A stretch of DNA of 64,000 nt from Terriglobales bacterium (GTDB lineage: Bacteria; Acidobacteriota; Terriglobia; Terriglobales; Acidobacteriaceae): the NCBI GenBank assembly GCA_035764005.1, contig DASTZZ010000069.1, positions 176,868-240,867 of the forward strand, read 5' to 3'. The notes under the pieces are model-generated. The model searched no databases and was not told where the DNA came from. It was given only the letters and a program-made list of their open reading frames with translations. The translations under genes were made by a program, and so were the position numbers. Shown piece after piece: positions 44,108 to 53,374 of the stretch (positions within the stretch are counted from its first letter, which is position 1; each line of letters opens with the position of its first letter).

Positions 44108-46867
44108 TCAAGGCAAATTCTCGACCAAATAGAGCTCGCTTGTTAAGGAATCCACCTGGCTGTAGTAAACCCAGGTGCCGTCTAGCGACAGATCGATTCC
44201 TAAATACGAAATTGCCTTTGGAGTGTGAAAACCAAGATCCTCGATCTTCTTGGTGGCAAAGCGGTAGAACTTCGCATCGGCAATTCGCGAGGCGCTCCCA
44301 ATCTGCGAATTCGACTGAGAATCCAGCATGTAGATTCCATCTCTAACAACTTTCCAGTTTCTGGACTTCATTTCCCTGACAACCGCTTCTTCATGATTGG
44401 CAGCTAATTCTAGACGCCAAATCTCCCCGCCATTGCGAGTTTTTAGATAGTAGAGATACCGTCCATCTGTTGAGAATTGGCATGTGAATCCACCGCCATG
44501 CGTGACTTGCACTGGCGAACCACCCGTTAGCGGAATGCGGAATAGTTGCAGCGATCCGGTTCGGCTCGAGCTGAAGTAAATCCATTGACTCGTCCGATCA
44601 AAGCAAGGGGTTATGTTCTCGCCGGGTCCTGAGATCAGGATTTTCGGCTCACCACCCGTCGAAGGTGAAATCCAGAGGTCGGCCGCAGCATTCTTTGTTC
44701 GCGCATCGAACGCGATCCATTTTCCATCAGGCGACCACGCCGGAGATCCTGCCGTGCCACCTTCTTTACTGAATAATGGACGCCCATCTGTCATCGCTGC
44801 GTTCCAAAGCCAAATCTCCCAACGTCCTTTCCTGTAGGAACTAAGAAGCAACGAGTTGCCGTCGGGCGAAAACACAGGAGAGTAATCTTCGCTGGGTCTT
44901 TCAAGAACTTTCTGCGGAGTCACTTCAGCGCGGTTTTGGGGAAATGCTTCCGCGCGGTAGAGATTCACGTCAAAAGAGTTGCGGACGCTCACCATCTGTT
45001 TCCCATCCGGCGACAGCATTCCCGGCACGAGACTTTTGGGAAGCCGCTTTGGTTCGGTTCCATCCGCATTTGCTATAAATAAGACCAATGCATTACTACC
45101 GTGCTCACGCGCTTCGATCAGCATGCGTGTGCGTAGTGGAGCAAGGCGTACCGCGTCCACGCGATCGATGTCTGGTCCCAGGTCATCGAAATCCACTTTC
45201 TCCAGGTTGCCACCTTCGACTCGAACTCGATGCACGCTGAGATGGTCCCGATCTGGTCCGAACGGAAGGAAGACCCATTTCCCGTCTGAGCTGAACTGTG
45301 GATTCATCCTGCCGTAGTAATCTCCCAATCGACGCTCCGAGCCAGTCGATAAATCCAGAAGAAAGTCGCCTATTTCTGTACTCTCAGAGCCGCTCGGACG
45401 AACCACCAGAGCTTTCCGGCCATCTGGAGATATGTCTGCGATCACACCATCGGCAATTCGGGTTTCCTCCCCTCCCAAAGTGGGAATCCAATAAGCGGCA
45501 AACCCGGTATCTGACTGCCTGTTAAAGTAAAGGCGCCGTCCGTCCGGACTGAAGGCGGCCGGCCACTCGCTCGCAGGATGATTGGTTAGACGCAAGGGCT
45601 TGCCACCCTCCAATTGCATCAAATACACATCCGAGTTTTGACCTTCAATGCCGGCATCCCAGGCGAATGCAATTGCGTTTCCATCCCTCGAAAAAAGCGG
45701 AAATTGTTTGTAACCTGGAAGGCTTGCAAGTGGATGCATTGTCAGTGGAACCGCGGCAGCTTCGGTGTGCTTCGCCTGCCAAGTGAAGAACCACCGTCCA
45801 GCGGCAAAGAAAGTCGCGCTGAGAAGCAGCCATGGAAGCCACCACCGTATTGCATGCGGCTTAGACGAACTCACTGAAATGAGAGTTCCGGCGCGGCTTG
45901 AATCCGATTCACGCCGCGCAATCGTGTGCAAAGCGTTCCACGTACTGCTGGGTTGCGCCTCCTCCGAGGCCGGCCTCGAAATATCGCGCCTGATGCGCTG
46001 CAGTTCGATGCGCATTTCCGACGCGTGCTGGTAACGCAAGTTTCGGTCCTTCTCCAATGCCTTGCGCAGGATCTCTTCGAGTGCCGGCGGAATCTCCAAA
46101 TTGAGACGCACAGGAGCCACTGGGGTGCGATTCAGGATCGCCTCTGCGACCACCCCCGAGCTCTCTCCCCGAAAGGGCATCACGCCGGTCGCCATTTCAT
46201 AGAGCACCACGCCGAAGGAGAAGAGGTCTGATCTGGCGTCGAGATCGCCAGCTCTCACTTGCTCAGGAGACATGTAATTCATGGTGCCAATGACAGCACC
46301 CGAGGTCGTTAGCGGGTCGACTCTTGCGTCGAATGTAGCGTCATCCGCAACTCCAACCATTGCCGCTCTGCGGCTACGCGTCGGCACAACTTTCGCCAGC
46401 CCAAAGTCCAGGATCTTCGGGTGTCCTCGCCTGGTAATAAAGATGTTGGTCGGCTTGATGTCGCGATGGACAATTCCTTCGGCGTGCGCGGCCTCGAGAG
46501 CGTCGGCAATTTCGATTCCAAGCACCAAAAGAGTATCGAACTCAAGTTGACCTTCGGCGATCAAATGCTTCAGCGTCGCGCCCTCGAGCAATTCCATGAC
46601 GATGTAAGCTCGGCCATCCTCTTCGCCGACATCGTGGATGGTGCAGATGTTGGGGTGGTTCAGCGAGGAAGCGGCCTGCGCTTCACGTCGAAAACGCTCC
46701 AGCATCTGGCTGTCTTGCGCCAGGTCGTCAGGCAGAAGCTTGAGTGCAACAAAGCGACGGAGATTGAGATCCTCAGCCTTATAGACAACACCCATTCCGC
46801 CGCCACCAATTTTGTCCATGATGCGGTAATGCGAAATGGTTTTTCCGATTAAAGGGCTTTCGACCAC
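44108..46867 (-). CDS. Transmembrane Ser/Thr protein kinase with TolB/PD40-like propeller
   Basis: 919 residues. A Hanks-type kinase domain (about 14-290) has Gly loop [11 protein letters not shown], catalytic K43, HRDIKPTN with D136, and DFG at 154-156. A juxtamembrane linker and one helix (about 342-361, [20 protein letters not shown]) follow. The extracytoplasmic part (about 375-919) is built of PD40/WD40-like repeats ([40 protein letters not shown]). All catalytic residues are present. This kinase-propeller fusion is common in acidobacteria; the ligand is unknown. No dyad was found upstream. Confidence 0.94.
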   Translation of the reverse strand: MVESPLIGKTISHYRIMDKIGGGGMGVVYKAEDLNLRRFVALKLLPDDLAQDSQMLERFRREAQAASSLNHPNICTIHDVGEEDGRAYIVMELLEGATLKHLIAEGQLEFDTLLVLGIEIADALEAAHAEGIVHRDIKPTNIFITRRGHPKILDFGLAKVVPTRSRRAAMVGVADDATFDARVDPLTTSGAVIGTMNYMSPEQVRAGDLDARSDLFSFGVVLYEMATGVMPFRGESSGVVAEAILNRTPVAPVRLNLEIPPALEEILRKALEKDRNLRYQHASEMRIELQRIRRDISRPASEEAQPSSTWNALHTIARRESDSSRAGTLISVSSSKPHAIRWWLPWLLLSATFFAAGRWFFTWQAKHTEAAAVPLTMHPLASLPGYKQFPLFSRDGNAIAFAWDAGIEGQNSDVYLMQLEGGKPLRLTNHPASEWPAAFSPDGRRLYFNRQSDTGFAAYWIPTLGGEETRIADGVIADISPDGRKALVVRPSGSESTEIGDFLLDLSTGSERRLGDYYGRMNPQFSSDGKWVFLPFGPDRDHLSVHRVRVEGGNLEKVDFDDLGPDIDRVDAVRLAPLRTRMLIEAREHGSNALVLFIANADGTEPKRLPKSLVPGMLSPDGKQMVSVRNSFDVNLYRAEAFPQNRAEVTPQKVLERPSEDYSPVFSPDGNSLLLSSYRKGRWEIWLWNAAMTDGRPLFSKEGGTAGSPAWSPDGKWIAFDARTKNAAADLWISPSTGGEPKILISGPGENITPCFDRTSQWIYFSSSRTGSLQLFRIPLTGGSPVQVTHGGGFTCQFSTDGRYLYYLKTRNGGEIWRLELAANHEEAVVREMKSRNWKVVRDGIYMLDSQSNSQIGSASRIADAKFYRFATKKIEDLGFHTPKAISYLGIDLSLDGTWVYYSQVDSLTSELYLVENLP

Positions 46868-47118
46868 ATTTCCATGCTAAGAAGCCTCCCAATCAAGTGC
46901 CTACTGAAAGGAGTGCCAGTTGTCCTTTGATTGCGTACGGGCCAGGATTTCTCCGGGAAGCTCATCGTTCGGGGATCTCGCAGACAGTGGCATAGACGCC
47001 TAGAGACAACACCAAGTTTGCGGCTAGGCAGACCGCTACGCAGCACGGATTGCTGCGGAAGTTTGTGAGCTGCCGACCATTGGGCGAACCTTTGGCCCTA
47101 GCAAAAGGAAAATTAAAA

Positions 47119-47553
47119 ATGGCAGATTATCTTCAGGCGGTCGTTGAGAAGCATAACGTTTTTTATGAAGTAGTTCCGTACTACGTCGTGCAGCAAGAAC
47201 AGCGGTATGGAACCGCGCGATCCACGCAAAAGATTCAGGCAGGCTTCGATATTGACGTATACGGCACGAAAGAGAGCAATGAGCAAAGACCTGCACGAGA
47301 TTATTTGCTCTTCTGCGCAGCTTTAGTGGGCCTCATTAACAATCTTGAACCTGACGACCGGTCGTGCTCGATCCAGCTTGTTCCCTTCCCATCTAGAGTC
47401 GTAATTGATACCAAGAGGCAGTTCCAGGAGCTCGGAATGCTGAGAATCAGGATTGCGCATAGGACTCTCAATGAGCCGGCCGGTCCGCCGGAAGAACACG
47501 CATTGAAGGAGATCAAGGAACGGCTCGACGATCTTGGCATAAGTCACAGATAG
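47119..47553 (+). CDS. Hypothetical cytosolic protein
   Basis: 144 residues starting at the ATG at 47119, which has AAAGGAAA upstream; the longer frame from 47050 lacks a signal. Sequence is globular, with YEVVPYYVVQQEQRYG, IQAGFDIDVYGT and a C-terminal charged helix (EHALKEIKERLDDLGI). No family is recognised. It is flanked by the divergent kinase gene and a convergent TRIC-family gene. Confidence 0.7.
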   Translation: MADYLQAVVEKHNVFYEVVPYYVVQQEQRYGTARSTQKIQAGFDIDVYGTKESNEQRPARDYLLFCAALVGLINNLEPDDRSCSIQLVPFPSRVVIDTKRQFQELGMLRIRIAHRTLNEPAGPPEEHALKEIKERLDDLGISHR

Positions 47554-47649
47554 GGAAATCGATGTAGCCGAGTCAGCCTACGCGAGTCCTGTTCACTGCC
47601 GTCAAACTCTATCCTGGGCGTAGTCTGAATTTCTGAAAAGTTAGGACAT

Positions 47650-48345
47650 TCATGGAAAACTGCGCAGCTTCCTTGTTCCGGCTGACTGTTCATTCGTCAA
47701 TTGTCGAAGTATCGGACGGCTCTGCCAATTGAAACGCACAGTCAATAACCGAATGATGAAAAACGTTCCGACAACACTCCATGCAGCTCGCGTTGGACTG
47801 ATGTCGCAGTGGACTAGCACTTCAAAGAGGCAACACGTTGCGACCAGTGTAAGAGCGCTGAATTGACCTGGTCGCAGCAGTGCCGGCACATCACGCACGA
47901 CTACATCGCGGAGCAATCCGCCGGCGACTCCATTCACAATTCCAACGAAAATCATGCCGAAAATTGGAACGTGCTTGTCTTCCGCCAACTGCATTCCAAT
48001 CACTGCAAAAGCAGGTGTACCAAGTGCGTCGATCACATCAACCAATTTGCCAAACCCTTCATTGTTGACAACGTGCGTCAATGGTCCGGTGAAAACAGCC
48101 ATCATCAGTGTCGCGGCTACTACTAACGGAAGATAAATCGGGTTCACCAAAAAGGAGGGGATTCGCTGCAGAAAGCAGGCGTCACGGATTAAGCCGCCGC
48201 CGATCGAAGACAGGAGCGCAACAACAAAGATTCCAACAATGTCAAAGCGCTTTCGGATCGCCACCACGGCTCCGCTGGCTGCCCAGGAAAATGTTGCAGC
48301 GTAATCAAAAATCAACGGCACACGAAAACCGCTCTCGGCTAGCAT
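47650..48345 (-). CDS. TRIC/YadS-family channel protein
   Basis: 231 residues with seven hydrophobic helices in two internally related halves, each with the glycine motif: VVALLSSIGGGLIRDACF and GIVNGVAGGLLRDVVVRDVP. This identifies the UPF0126/TRIC family, which forms trimeric monovalent-cation channels. It may work alongside the K+ channel at 41541, although the genes are not adjacent. Confidence 0.9.
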   Translation of the reverse strand: MLAESGFRVPLIFDYAATFSWAASGAVVAIRKRFDIVGIFVVALLSSIGGGLIRDACFLQRIPSFLVNPIYLPLVVAATLMMAVFTGPLTHVVNNEGFGKLVDVIDALGTPAFAVIGMQLAEDKHVPIFGMIFVGIVNGVAGGLLRDVVVRDVPALLRPGQFSALTLVATCCLFEVLVHCDISPTRAAWSVVGTFFIIRLLTVRFNWQSRPILRQLTNEQSAGTRKLRSFP

Positions 48346-48424
48346 TGCATTCTCGCTTCCTAGCTATGTCTTCGGTCTCACCCTGCAGAACCCTCTACGA
48401 ATATGCTTTGGTCTCCTGACTGGA

Positions 48425-48664
48425 TCATCCCGGCTGCACGCTGTGCTGGTCAGGACCAGTTCGTTTCCCAGCAGTTTGTGAAGTCGACGAGCCGTTTGCT
48501 GCCGCCGGTGATATGCGCAGCCACAATGCAGTTAGACTAATCGCCGTCCGCTCTGCAGCTTTCTTTGTAAAGCCGTCACAAAAAGTTACATAAGGCTTTC
48601 CGTTATGTAAGAACTGGACGCAATATCCGATTGGGGATTGATTAACTCTGAATTCGTCAGCCAA
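48425..48664 (-). CDS. Small hypothetical protein
   Basis: 79 residues from TTG at 48664, with GAGGTGA a few nt upstream. The N-terminal 50 residues look like a genuine small domain (IGYCVQFLHNGKPYVTFCDG, AAERTAISLTALWL); the C-terminus is low complexity. A CTG-N10-CAG element lies 85 nt upstream (48749). Evidence is modest. Confidence 0.4.
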   Translation of the reverse strand: MADEFRVNQSPIGYCVQFLHNGKPYVTFCDGFTKKAAERTAISLTALWLRISPAAANGSSTSQTAGKRTGPDQHSVQPG

Positions 48665-48748
48665 CGATCACCTCAGTCGCAGACCTTTTTAAACGTCGGA
48701 AGAACTTGCGACACCCGGACTTTAAATCCAGCTCTTGGGCAGCACCAA

Positions 48749-48764
48749 CTGGCAAACGTAGCAG
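48749..48764. promoter_or_regulatory. CTG-N10-CAG element upstream of small ORF
   Basis: CTGGCAAACGTAGCAG: consensus left half, imperfect right half, exact spacing. Confidence 0.35.
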
Positions 48765-48899
48765 CAGCGCGCAACAGTTCGTATGCATCGCTGGGCTATC
48801 GAAATACACTCTTGTGTAGCCGGAATAACGGCGAACGGTCGTGACAAATCAAAATCCGGATGGACTAGTTAAGTCCTGCGGTAATTCAGACGAGCGGAT

Positions 48900-48915
48900 C
48901 TAGCAGATTTGCCAG
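48900..48915. promoter_or_regulatory. CTAGCA-N4-TGCCAG dyad upstream of carbonic anhydrase
   Basis: CTAGCAGATTTGCCAG. TATCAT (48939-48944) follows 23 nt downstream, a good -10 candidate. It is the last clean copy of the motif in the window. Confidence 0.6.
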
Positions 48916-48960
48916 CGGGAAGGCGCGAGCATCGTTCGTATCATCGGCCCATAGGTAGGC

Positions 48961-48987
48961 ATGAACCTGACGGCGCGAGCAGTCTGA
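48961..48987 (+). CDS. Possible leader peptide before carbonic anhydrase
   Basis: ATG at 48961 with AGGTAGG just upstream opens an 8-codon frame (MNLTARAV) whose stop codon ends 2 nt before the carbonic anhydrase ATG. It has a better ribosome binding site than the enzyme start, so re-initiation could drive translation of the enzyme. It could also be chance. Confidence 0.25.
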   Translation: MNLTARAV

Positions 48988-48989
48988 GT

Positions 48990-49736
48990 ATGAAGATCGT
49001 TCTAGTGATTACTGCAATACTTATAGCGGGCATGGCGCAGGCTCAGGACGGACAAAGTCCGAAACATGAGTGGTCTTACAACGGAGACGAAGGGCCGCAG
49101 CGATGGGGTGATCTCAACCCGGAGTATGCAACCTGCAAACTCGGCCAACTGCAATCGCCAATTGATATTCGCGGGGCCAAAAAAACGCCTCTATCTCCAA
49201 TTCGATTTGAGTACCGTGCTTCGGCTTTAAAGATCATCAACACCGGTCACTCTATTCAGGCGAATTATGACCCCGGCAGCTTCATCTCAGTTGGCGATAA
49301 ACGTTATCAACTCCGACAGTTTCACTTCCATCATCCCAGCGAGGAACAGATTGAAGGCAAAGCATACGAGATGGTCGTTCACTTGGTGCACGCCGATGCG
49401 GACGGCCACCTGGCCGTGATTGCAGTTCTGCTGAAGAGTGGAACTTACAATCCCATCATCCAAAAGCTCTGGGATTACCTTCCGACTGTTGAGGGTAAGG
49501 AGCGGATCGTCTCGGGAATAAGGGTGAACGCAGCCAATCTCCTGCCTCAATCGTTCGGCTATTACACCTTCGAGGGATCACTCACTACTCCGCCATGCAG
49601 CGAGGGAGTCACTTGGTTCGTATTGAAAGCTCCTCGTGAGATCGCGCCGGATCAGGTTGCTACCTTCGCCAAACTCTACCCGCACAATGCGCGTCCTACG
49701 CAGCCTCTAAATGGGCGCATCGTCAGTGAAAAATGA
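48990..49736 (+). CDS. Periplasmic alpha-class carbonic anhydrase
   Basis: A 248-residue exported zinc enzyme interconverting CO2 and bicarbonate. Signal peptide residues 1-19 (ending AQAQ). The alpha-class fold is clear from WGDLNPEYATC, LQSPIDIR, the zinc ligands in QFHFHHPSE and MVVHLVHAD, and LTTPPCSEGVTWFVL. Two Cys (in YATCKLG and PPCSEG) match the usual disulfide. The ATG at 48990 starts the signal sequence; an upstream in-frame start at 48909 is rejected. A dyad and -10-like element lie upstream. Confidence 0.94.
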   Translation: MKIVLVITAILIAGMAQAQDGQSPKHEWSYNGDEGPQRWGDLNPEYATCKLGQLQSPIDIRGAKKTPLSPIRFEYRASALKIINTGHSIQANYDPGSFISVGDKRYQLRQFHFHHPSEEQIEGKAYEMVVHLVHADADGHLAVIAVLLKSGTYNPIIQKLWDYLPTVEGKERIVSGIRVNAANLLPQSFGYYTFEGSLTTPPCSEGVTWFVLKAPREIAPDQVATFAKLYPHNARPTQPLNGRIVSEK

Positions 49737-49972
49737 ATCCGACACTGCGAACGTTGCGCGAACTCGTTAGCCTAAGCGCAGAACCACTCGGCTGGAGCTG
49801 CACATTAACCGCGAGCATCTCAATTCTCCGCGCGGCAATTCACACTCGACTCTTCGTACTAGAACTTCACGCTCTTGAGCATCGCCTCGTAAGTTGGCTG
49901 AAAACGCTGGAATTGCGCCTCCGGCGCAACGAATACGAAGAGGAAGCCTCGCCCTTTGGTGTCACTCGTTGA
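49733..49972 (+). CDS. Possible small protein coupled to carbonic anhydrase
   Basis: The ATG overlaps the carbonic anhydrase stop (ATGA), the arrangement of translationally coupled genes. The 79-residue product is helical and basic (LELHALEHRLVSWLKTLELRLRR) with no known family. Overlap is the only support; it may be spurious. Confidence 0.3.
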   Translation: MNPTLRTLRELVSLSAEPLGWSCTLTASISILRAAIHTRLFVLELHALEHRLVSWLKTLELRLRRNEYEEEASPFGVTR

Positions 49973-50050
49973 GGGACACGGCGACGCCGTTTCAGCGGGC
50001 TCTCCCCGCCGACTTTCATGCGTTGCAGGCAACAATCGTGAGAATGAACG

Positions 50051-50332
50051 TTACAGCATGGCTTTCGTTGTTCTCCGCCTGCGTGGTGGAACCAGGTCGC
50101 CGTCGCCTTGGCCGTTCACCGCAGGCGCTGCAACCAGACGGCTAAGCGCAAGTGTGCTTGCATGCGTGAGATAAGTTTCAAGTGATGCCAGCACTATGCG
50201 TGCCTCGACCGTCACAAGATCAACTCCTACCAGGGACACTCGAACCCAGGCGTCAATCACAATGCCCTTGTCAAGGATTCTGTCAAGGATATCGATGAGA
50301 GTAGCCCGGTGGTTCTCATGAGTTACGGTCAT
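50051..50332 (-). CDS. GvpA/GvpJ-family gas vesicle protein (orphan copy 1)
   Basis: A 93-residue protein whose residues 8-60 match the GvpA-family core (LIDILDRILDKGIVIDAWVR, then SLVGVDLVTVEARIVLASL). AGGAGA lies 3 nt before the ATG. In gas vesicles GvpA forms the wall and GvpJ/GvpM are minor shell proteins of the same fold; the length with a charged tail (PPRRRRTTKAML) suits a GvpJ-like member or a repurposed homologue. No gvpF/L, gvpN, gvpK or gvpO is present in the window. A second copy lies at 59739 on the same strand. Confidence 0.88.
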   Translation of the reverse strand: MTVTHENHRATLIDILDRILDKGIVIDAWVRVSLVGVDLVTVEARIVLASLETYLTHASTLALSRLVAAPAVNGQGDGDLVPPRRRRTTKAML

Positions 50333-50747
50333 GCTTCTCCTGATGGATTCTGGCCAGTGGTGAAAAAACGTTTGCGGCGCGAGAAGCGACTAACGGGACG
50401 GGAGGAGACTGCAGTGCCCTTTCCACTCCCGCGGACTCTGGATCGTGTCGAGCGCCCGTCCTGATTTGTGACCGATGCTACAGAAGGATTTGTGCTCTGG
50501 TCAATGTTGCTGGATGCATTTCGCGCCTTAGACGGCGATGTTAAAGCGTAGTTCTCGTGAACCCTGTATAAACAAGAGAATACAAGGAAAGGAATTGCCG
50601 GCGTGTGTCACAAATCATGTCATTCGCCGGGGAAATCAACACTTCTTTCAGGAAATCCACAGTTTTTTCCAAAATGTAGACAACGAGAGTAGCTGTTGCG
50701 CGCATCCATAGCGCCCACGGGACTCGCGCATTCGATGGGTCCATTGT
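50333..50747. other. Gap between gvp-like gene and ABC transporter
   Basis: 415 nt. A minus-strand frame (50541-50894) overlaps the ABC gene start and has no family features. No dyad, no sigma54 promoter and no convincing terminator were found. Confidence 0.4.
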
Positions 50748-52409
50748 GTGCATTTGCGTTTGGCGTTTTCCTATCTTCTGAGAGAGCATCACTCGACCAA
50801 TGGCCAGACCAAGCCAGCGGAGGCTCGGACTGGCGATCCTGTTCTTTGCGTGCGCAACTTGAGTGTTAGATATCGCCACAGTGCCAAGCACCATGTTCCG
50901 GCAGTCTGCGACGTCAGTTTTCGCATTGATCGAGGTGAAATCGTCGGTCTTTCGGGGCCTTCCGGTTCAGGAAAGACGTCTTTGGGCCTCGCTTTGCTGA
51001 ACATTGTCCCTCGCACGGCCATCGTCCGCGCCGATGCCGTCAACTTCGGAGGCAAGGATCTGCTGTCCTTAAGCGAACGGCAGATGCGGGCGATTCGTGG
51101 CAAGCGCATTGCCATGATGCATCAGGAAGCAGCGTTGTCGTTGAATCCAGTCATACGAGTGGGCGATCAGATTTCGGAAGTGATTCGCGCGCATGAGAAA
51201 TGCACGCGACGCGAGCGGCGCGCGAAAGTAGTTGAACTATTACAAAGCGTCGGCCTCAGTGAGAGGCAATACGAATCGTATCCGCACGAGTTAAGTGGAG
51301 GTGAACGTCATCGCGTGGTAATCGCCCAGGCGTTGGCTTGTCGTCCTGCTCTTGTCATTGCCGACGAGCCAACGGCCGGTCTCGATAAAGAACTCAAAGA
51401 CGAACTCCTGAAATTGATTCTGCGTTTCAGGACCGAAATGGGCACTTCCTTCCTCGTCATCAGCCATGATAGACAGGTGCTGGCGCAGATTGCAGATCGT
51501 ACACTGGAAATGACCTCAGGCCGTGTGCGGGAATCTCGTCCGTTCCGCCATGCAGCAGAAGCTTTTGTGGCGAACGCGCAGAGTTCCGTAATGGGAACCA
51601 CAGAGGACTCGCCTGAGAAGTTGGTTTCCATTCATGCGCTCTCCAAGTCCTATGTCCTGAATCAGCGATTGTTTCGACGGCACGCGAGTTCGGTGCAGGC
51701 GCTGCGCGCAGTCACTCTTTCCATCCTCCGTGGTTCGAGCTTTGGATTAACCGGCCCTTCCGGATCAGGAAAAAGCACGCTCGCGGAGTGCATTGCAGGC
51801 TGGGAGAGAGCCGATTCGGGAGAAATACTGTTTCGCGGAGAAGATCTGACCAAACTCTCCGGGAGGGCGCTGCTGCGAGTACGCGCACGCATTCAACTGG
51901 TGCTGCAGGATTCGGCAGCCGCTTTCAATCCAAATCTCACCGCTGAAGAAATTGTCGAAGAACCACTGCTGATCCAGGGCAAGGGTAAAAAAGAGCGTCG
52001 CGCATTGGCGAGACGACTCTTTCTGGAGACTGGCCTCGATGGCGACATGCTGACGCGCACTCCGCTGACATTTAGCGGAGGCCAACGGCAGCGACTGGCA
52101 ATTGCGCGGGCACTGATTCTCAATCCGGAACTCGTGATCTTCGACGAATCGATGACTGGTCTGGACACCGAGACACGGGAGCAGATCCTGCAGCTCCTCG
52201 GAAGACTCAAGGCGGCGCGAAATCTGACCTATGTGCTGATATCTCACGACGCGGACTTGCTCAGCGCTGCAGCCGACATAATCGCCACTATGCGGAGCGG
52301 CGAACTGGTGGACGTGGTGCGCTGCGGCAAGTGCATAGAACCCAGCGATGCCGCACAGTTCGGACCGCGCTTGGAAGCTAAGGCGCTCGCAACCGGAGAG
52401 CCTGCATGA
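50748..52409 (+). CDS. Double ABC-ATPase of Dpp/Opp-type peptide transporter
   Basis: 553 residues holding two complete ATPase domains. First: Walker A GPSGSGKTSLG, signature LSGGERHRV, Walker B ALVIADEPTAG. Second: GPSGSGKSTLAE, FSGGQRQRLAIA, LVIFDESMTG. This is a fusion of DppD- and DppF-like subunits, as in YejF/GsiA. It energises import (or possibly export) through the two permeases that follow, with 4-nt ATGA overlaps throughout. The extreme N-terminus is uncertain: the first 30 residues are not ATPase-like and no good ribosome binding site precedes the GTG. No substrate-binding protein gene is nearby. Confidence 0.92.
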   Translation: MHLRLAFSYLLREHHSTNGQTKPAEARTGDPVLCVRNLSVRYRHSAKHHVPAVCDVSFRIDRGEIVGLSGPSGSGKTSLGLALLNIVPRTAIVRADAVNFGGKDLLSLSERQMRAIRGKRIAMMHQEAALSLNPVIRVGDQISEVIRAHEKCTRRERRAKVVELLQSVGLSERQYESYPHELSGGERHRVVIAQALACRPALVIADEPTAGLDKELKDELLKLILRFRTEMGTSFLVISHDRQVLAQIADRTLEMTSGRVRESRPFRHAAEAFVANAQSSVMGTTEDSPEKLVSIHALSKSYVLNQRLFRRHASSVQALRAVTLSILRGSSFGLTGPSGSGKSTLAECIAGWERADSGEILFRGEDLTKLSGRALLRVRARIQLVLQDSAAAFNPNLTAEEIVEEPLLIQGKGKKERRALARRLFLETGLDGDMLTRTPLTFSGGQRQRLAIARALILNPELVIFDESMTGLDTETREQILQLLGRLKAARNLTYVLISHDADLLSAAADIIATMRSGELVDVVRCGKCIEPSDAAQFGPRLEAKALATGEPA

Positions 52410-53374
52410 GAACCGCGCGTTATGTATGCCATCGGATAGCTGCAGGTGCGATATTGATGATCGGCATATCTGTGCTCTCGTTCACGTTGTCATCATTCGT
52501 GCCCGGAGATTACTTCGATGAGATGCGCTTGAATCCGCAGGTCTCGCTCCAGACGCTGGCACAATTGCGATCGCAATACGGAATCGACGAAAGCATCTCG
52601 CATCGCTACGTTCATTGGCTGAAGAATGCCCTGATAGGTAACTTTGGTTTCTCGTTCGCGTACAACATGCCGGTCTCCTCGCTGCTTGGGCAGCGGTTGA
52701 TCAATACACTGCTGCTTGCCGGGCTGGCGACGGCGCTGGTGTGGATTGTTGCTGTCCCTATCGGGATTGTTTCCGCACGTTTTGGATGGGCGGATCGCAT
52801 TAGTTCCATCGGCAGTGCTGCGCTATTAAGTGTGCCGGAATTGGCTGTGATCCTGCTGCTTCTGGCTCTATTTGTTCGAATGGGGACTATGCCCCTGGGC
52901 GGAGCCGCTGAATGGAACGGAAGCGCCAAAGGATGGTCTCGAATCGGAGCGTCCGGTTTGCACTTGCTAATTCCCGTTTTGGCATTAGTGATCGTTGGTC
53001 TGCCGATCGTGATCCAGCACACGAGCACTGCGATGAAAGAGGTTCTGGACTCGCCCTTCATCCAGGCCGCGAAAGGACATGGCATATCTTCGCCGCGGCT
53101 GCTGCTTCGCCACGCTCTTCCTGCAGCCGCCAATCCGCTGATTTCACTGTTCGGACTTTCGCTCGCAGGTCTTGTCGGCACCTCGCTCCTCGCGGAAGTT
53201 GTTACTGGATGGCCAGGTCTGGGCCCGCTGTTTGTGCAATCGATCTTTGCCCGCGATTTCTACGTCGTGATTGCGATCGTAATGGTCTCATCGTCGTTCC
53301 TGATCATAGGTAATCTCGTGGGGGACCTGCTGCTTTTCGCAGCTGATCCCAGAATTCGCCGGACGAACTCATGA
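52406..53374 (+). CDS. DppB-like ABC permease
   Basis: A 322-residue inner-membrane permease with six helices and the BPD_transp_1 EAA loop region (KEVLDSPFIQAAKGHGISSPRLLLRHALPAA). The N-terminal helix and LNPQVSLQTLAQLRSQYGID segment match DppB/OppB. ATG overlaps the stop of the ATPase gene. It forms a heterodimeric channel with the next gene product. Confidence 0.92.
   Translation: MRTARYVCHRIAAGAILMIGISVLSFTLSSFVPGDYFDEMRLNPQVSLQTLAQLRSQYGIDESISHRYVHWLKNALIGNFGFSFAYNMPVSSLLGQRLINTLLLAGLATALVWIVAVPIGIVSARFGWADRISSIGSAALLSVPELAVILLLLALFVRMGTMPLGGAAEWNGSAKGWSRIGASGLHLLIPVLALVIVGLPIVIQHTSTAMKEVLDSPFIQAAKGHGISSPRLLLRHALPAAANPLISLFGLSLAGLVGTSLLAEVVTGWPGLGPLFVQSIFARDFYVVIAIVMVSSSFLIIGNLVGDLLLFAADPRIRRTNS

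Larger units (their letters stand above)
48665..48989. other. Divergent intergenic region with two dyads
   Basis: 325 nt containing one CTG-N10-CAG element on the side of the small minus-strand ORF (48749) and one good copy ahead of the carbonic anhydrase (48900), plus a possible 8-residue leader ORF (48961). Confidence 0.5.

Noticed and set aside
50541..50894. 117-residue minus-strand ORF before the ABC transporter
   Set aside because: It overlaps the ATPase gene start, lacks a ribosome binding site and matches nothing recognisable; a shorter version starting inside remains possible but unsupported.
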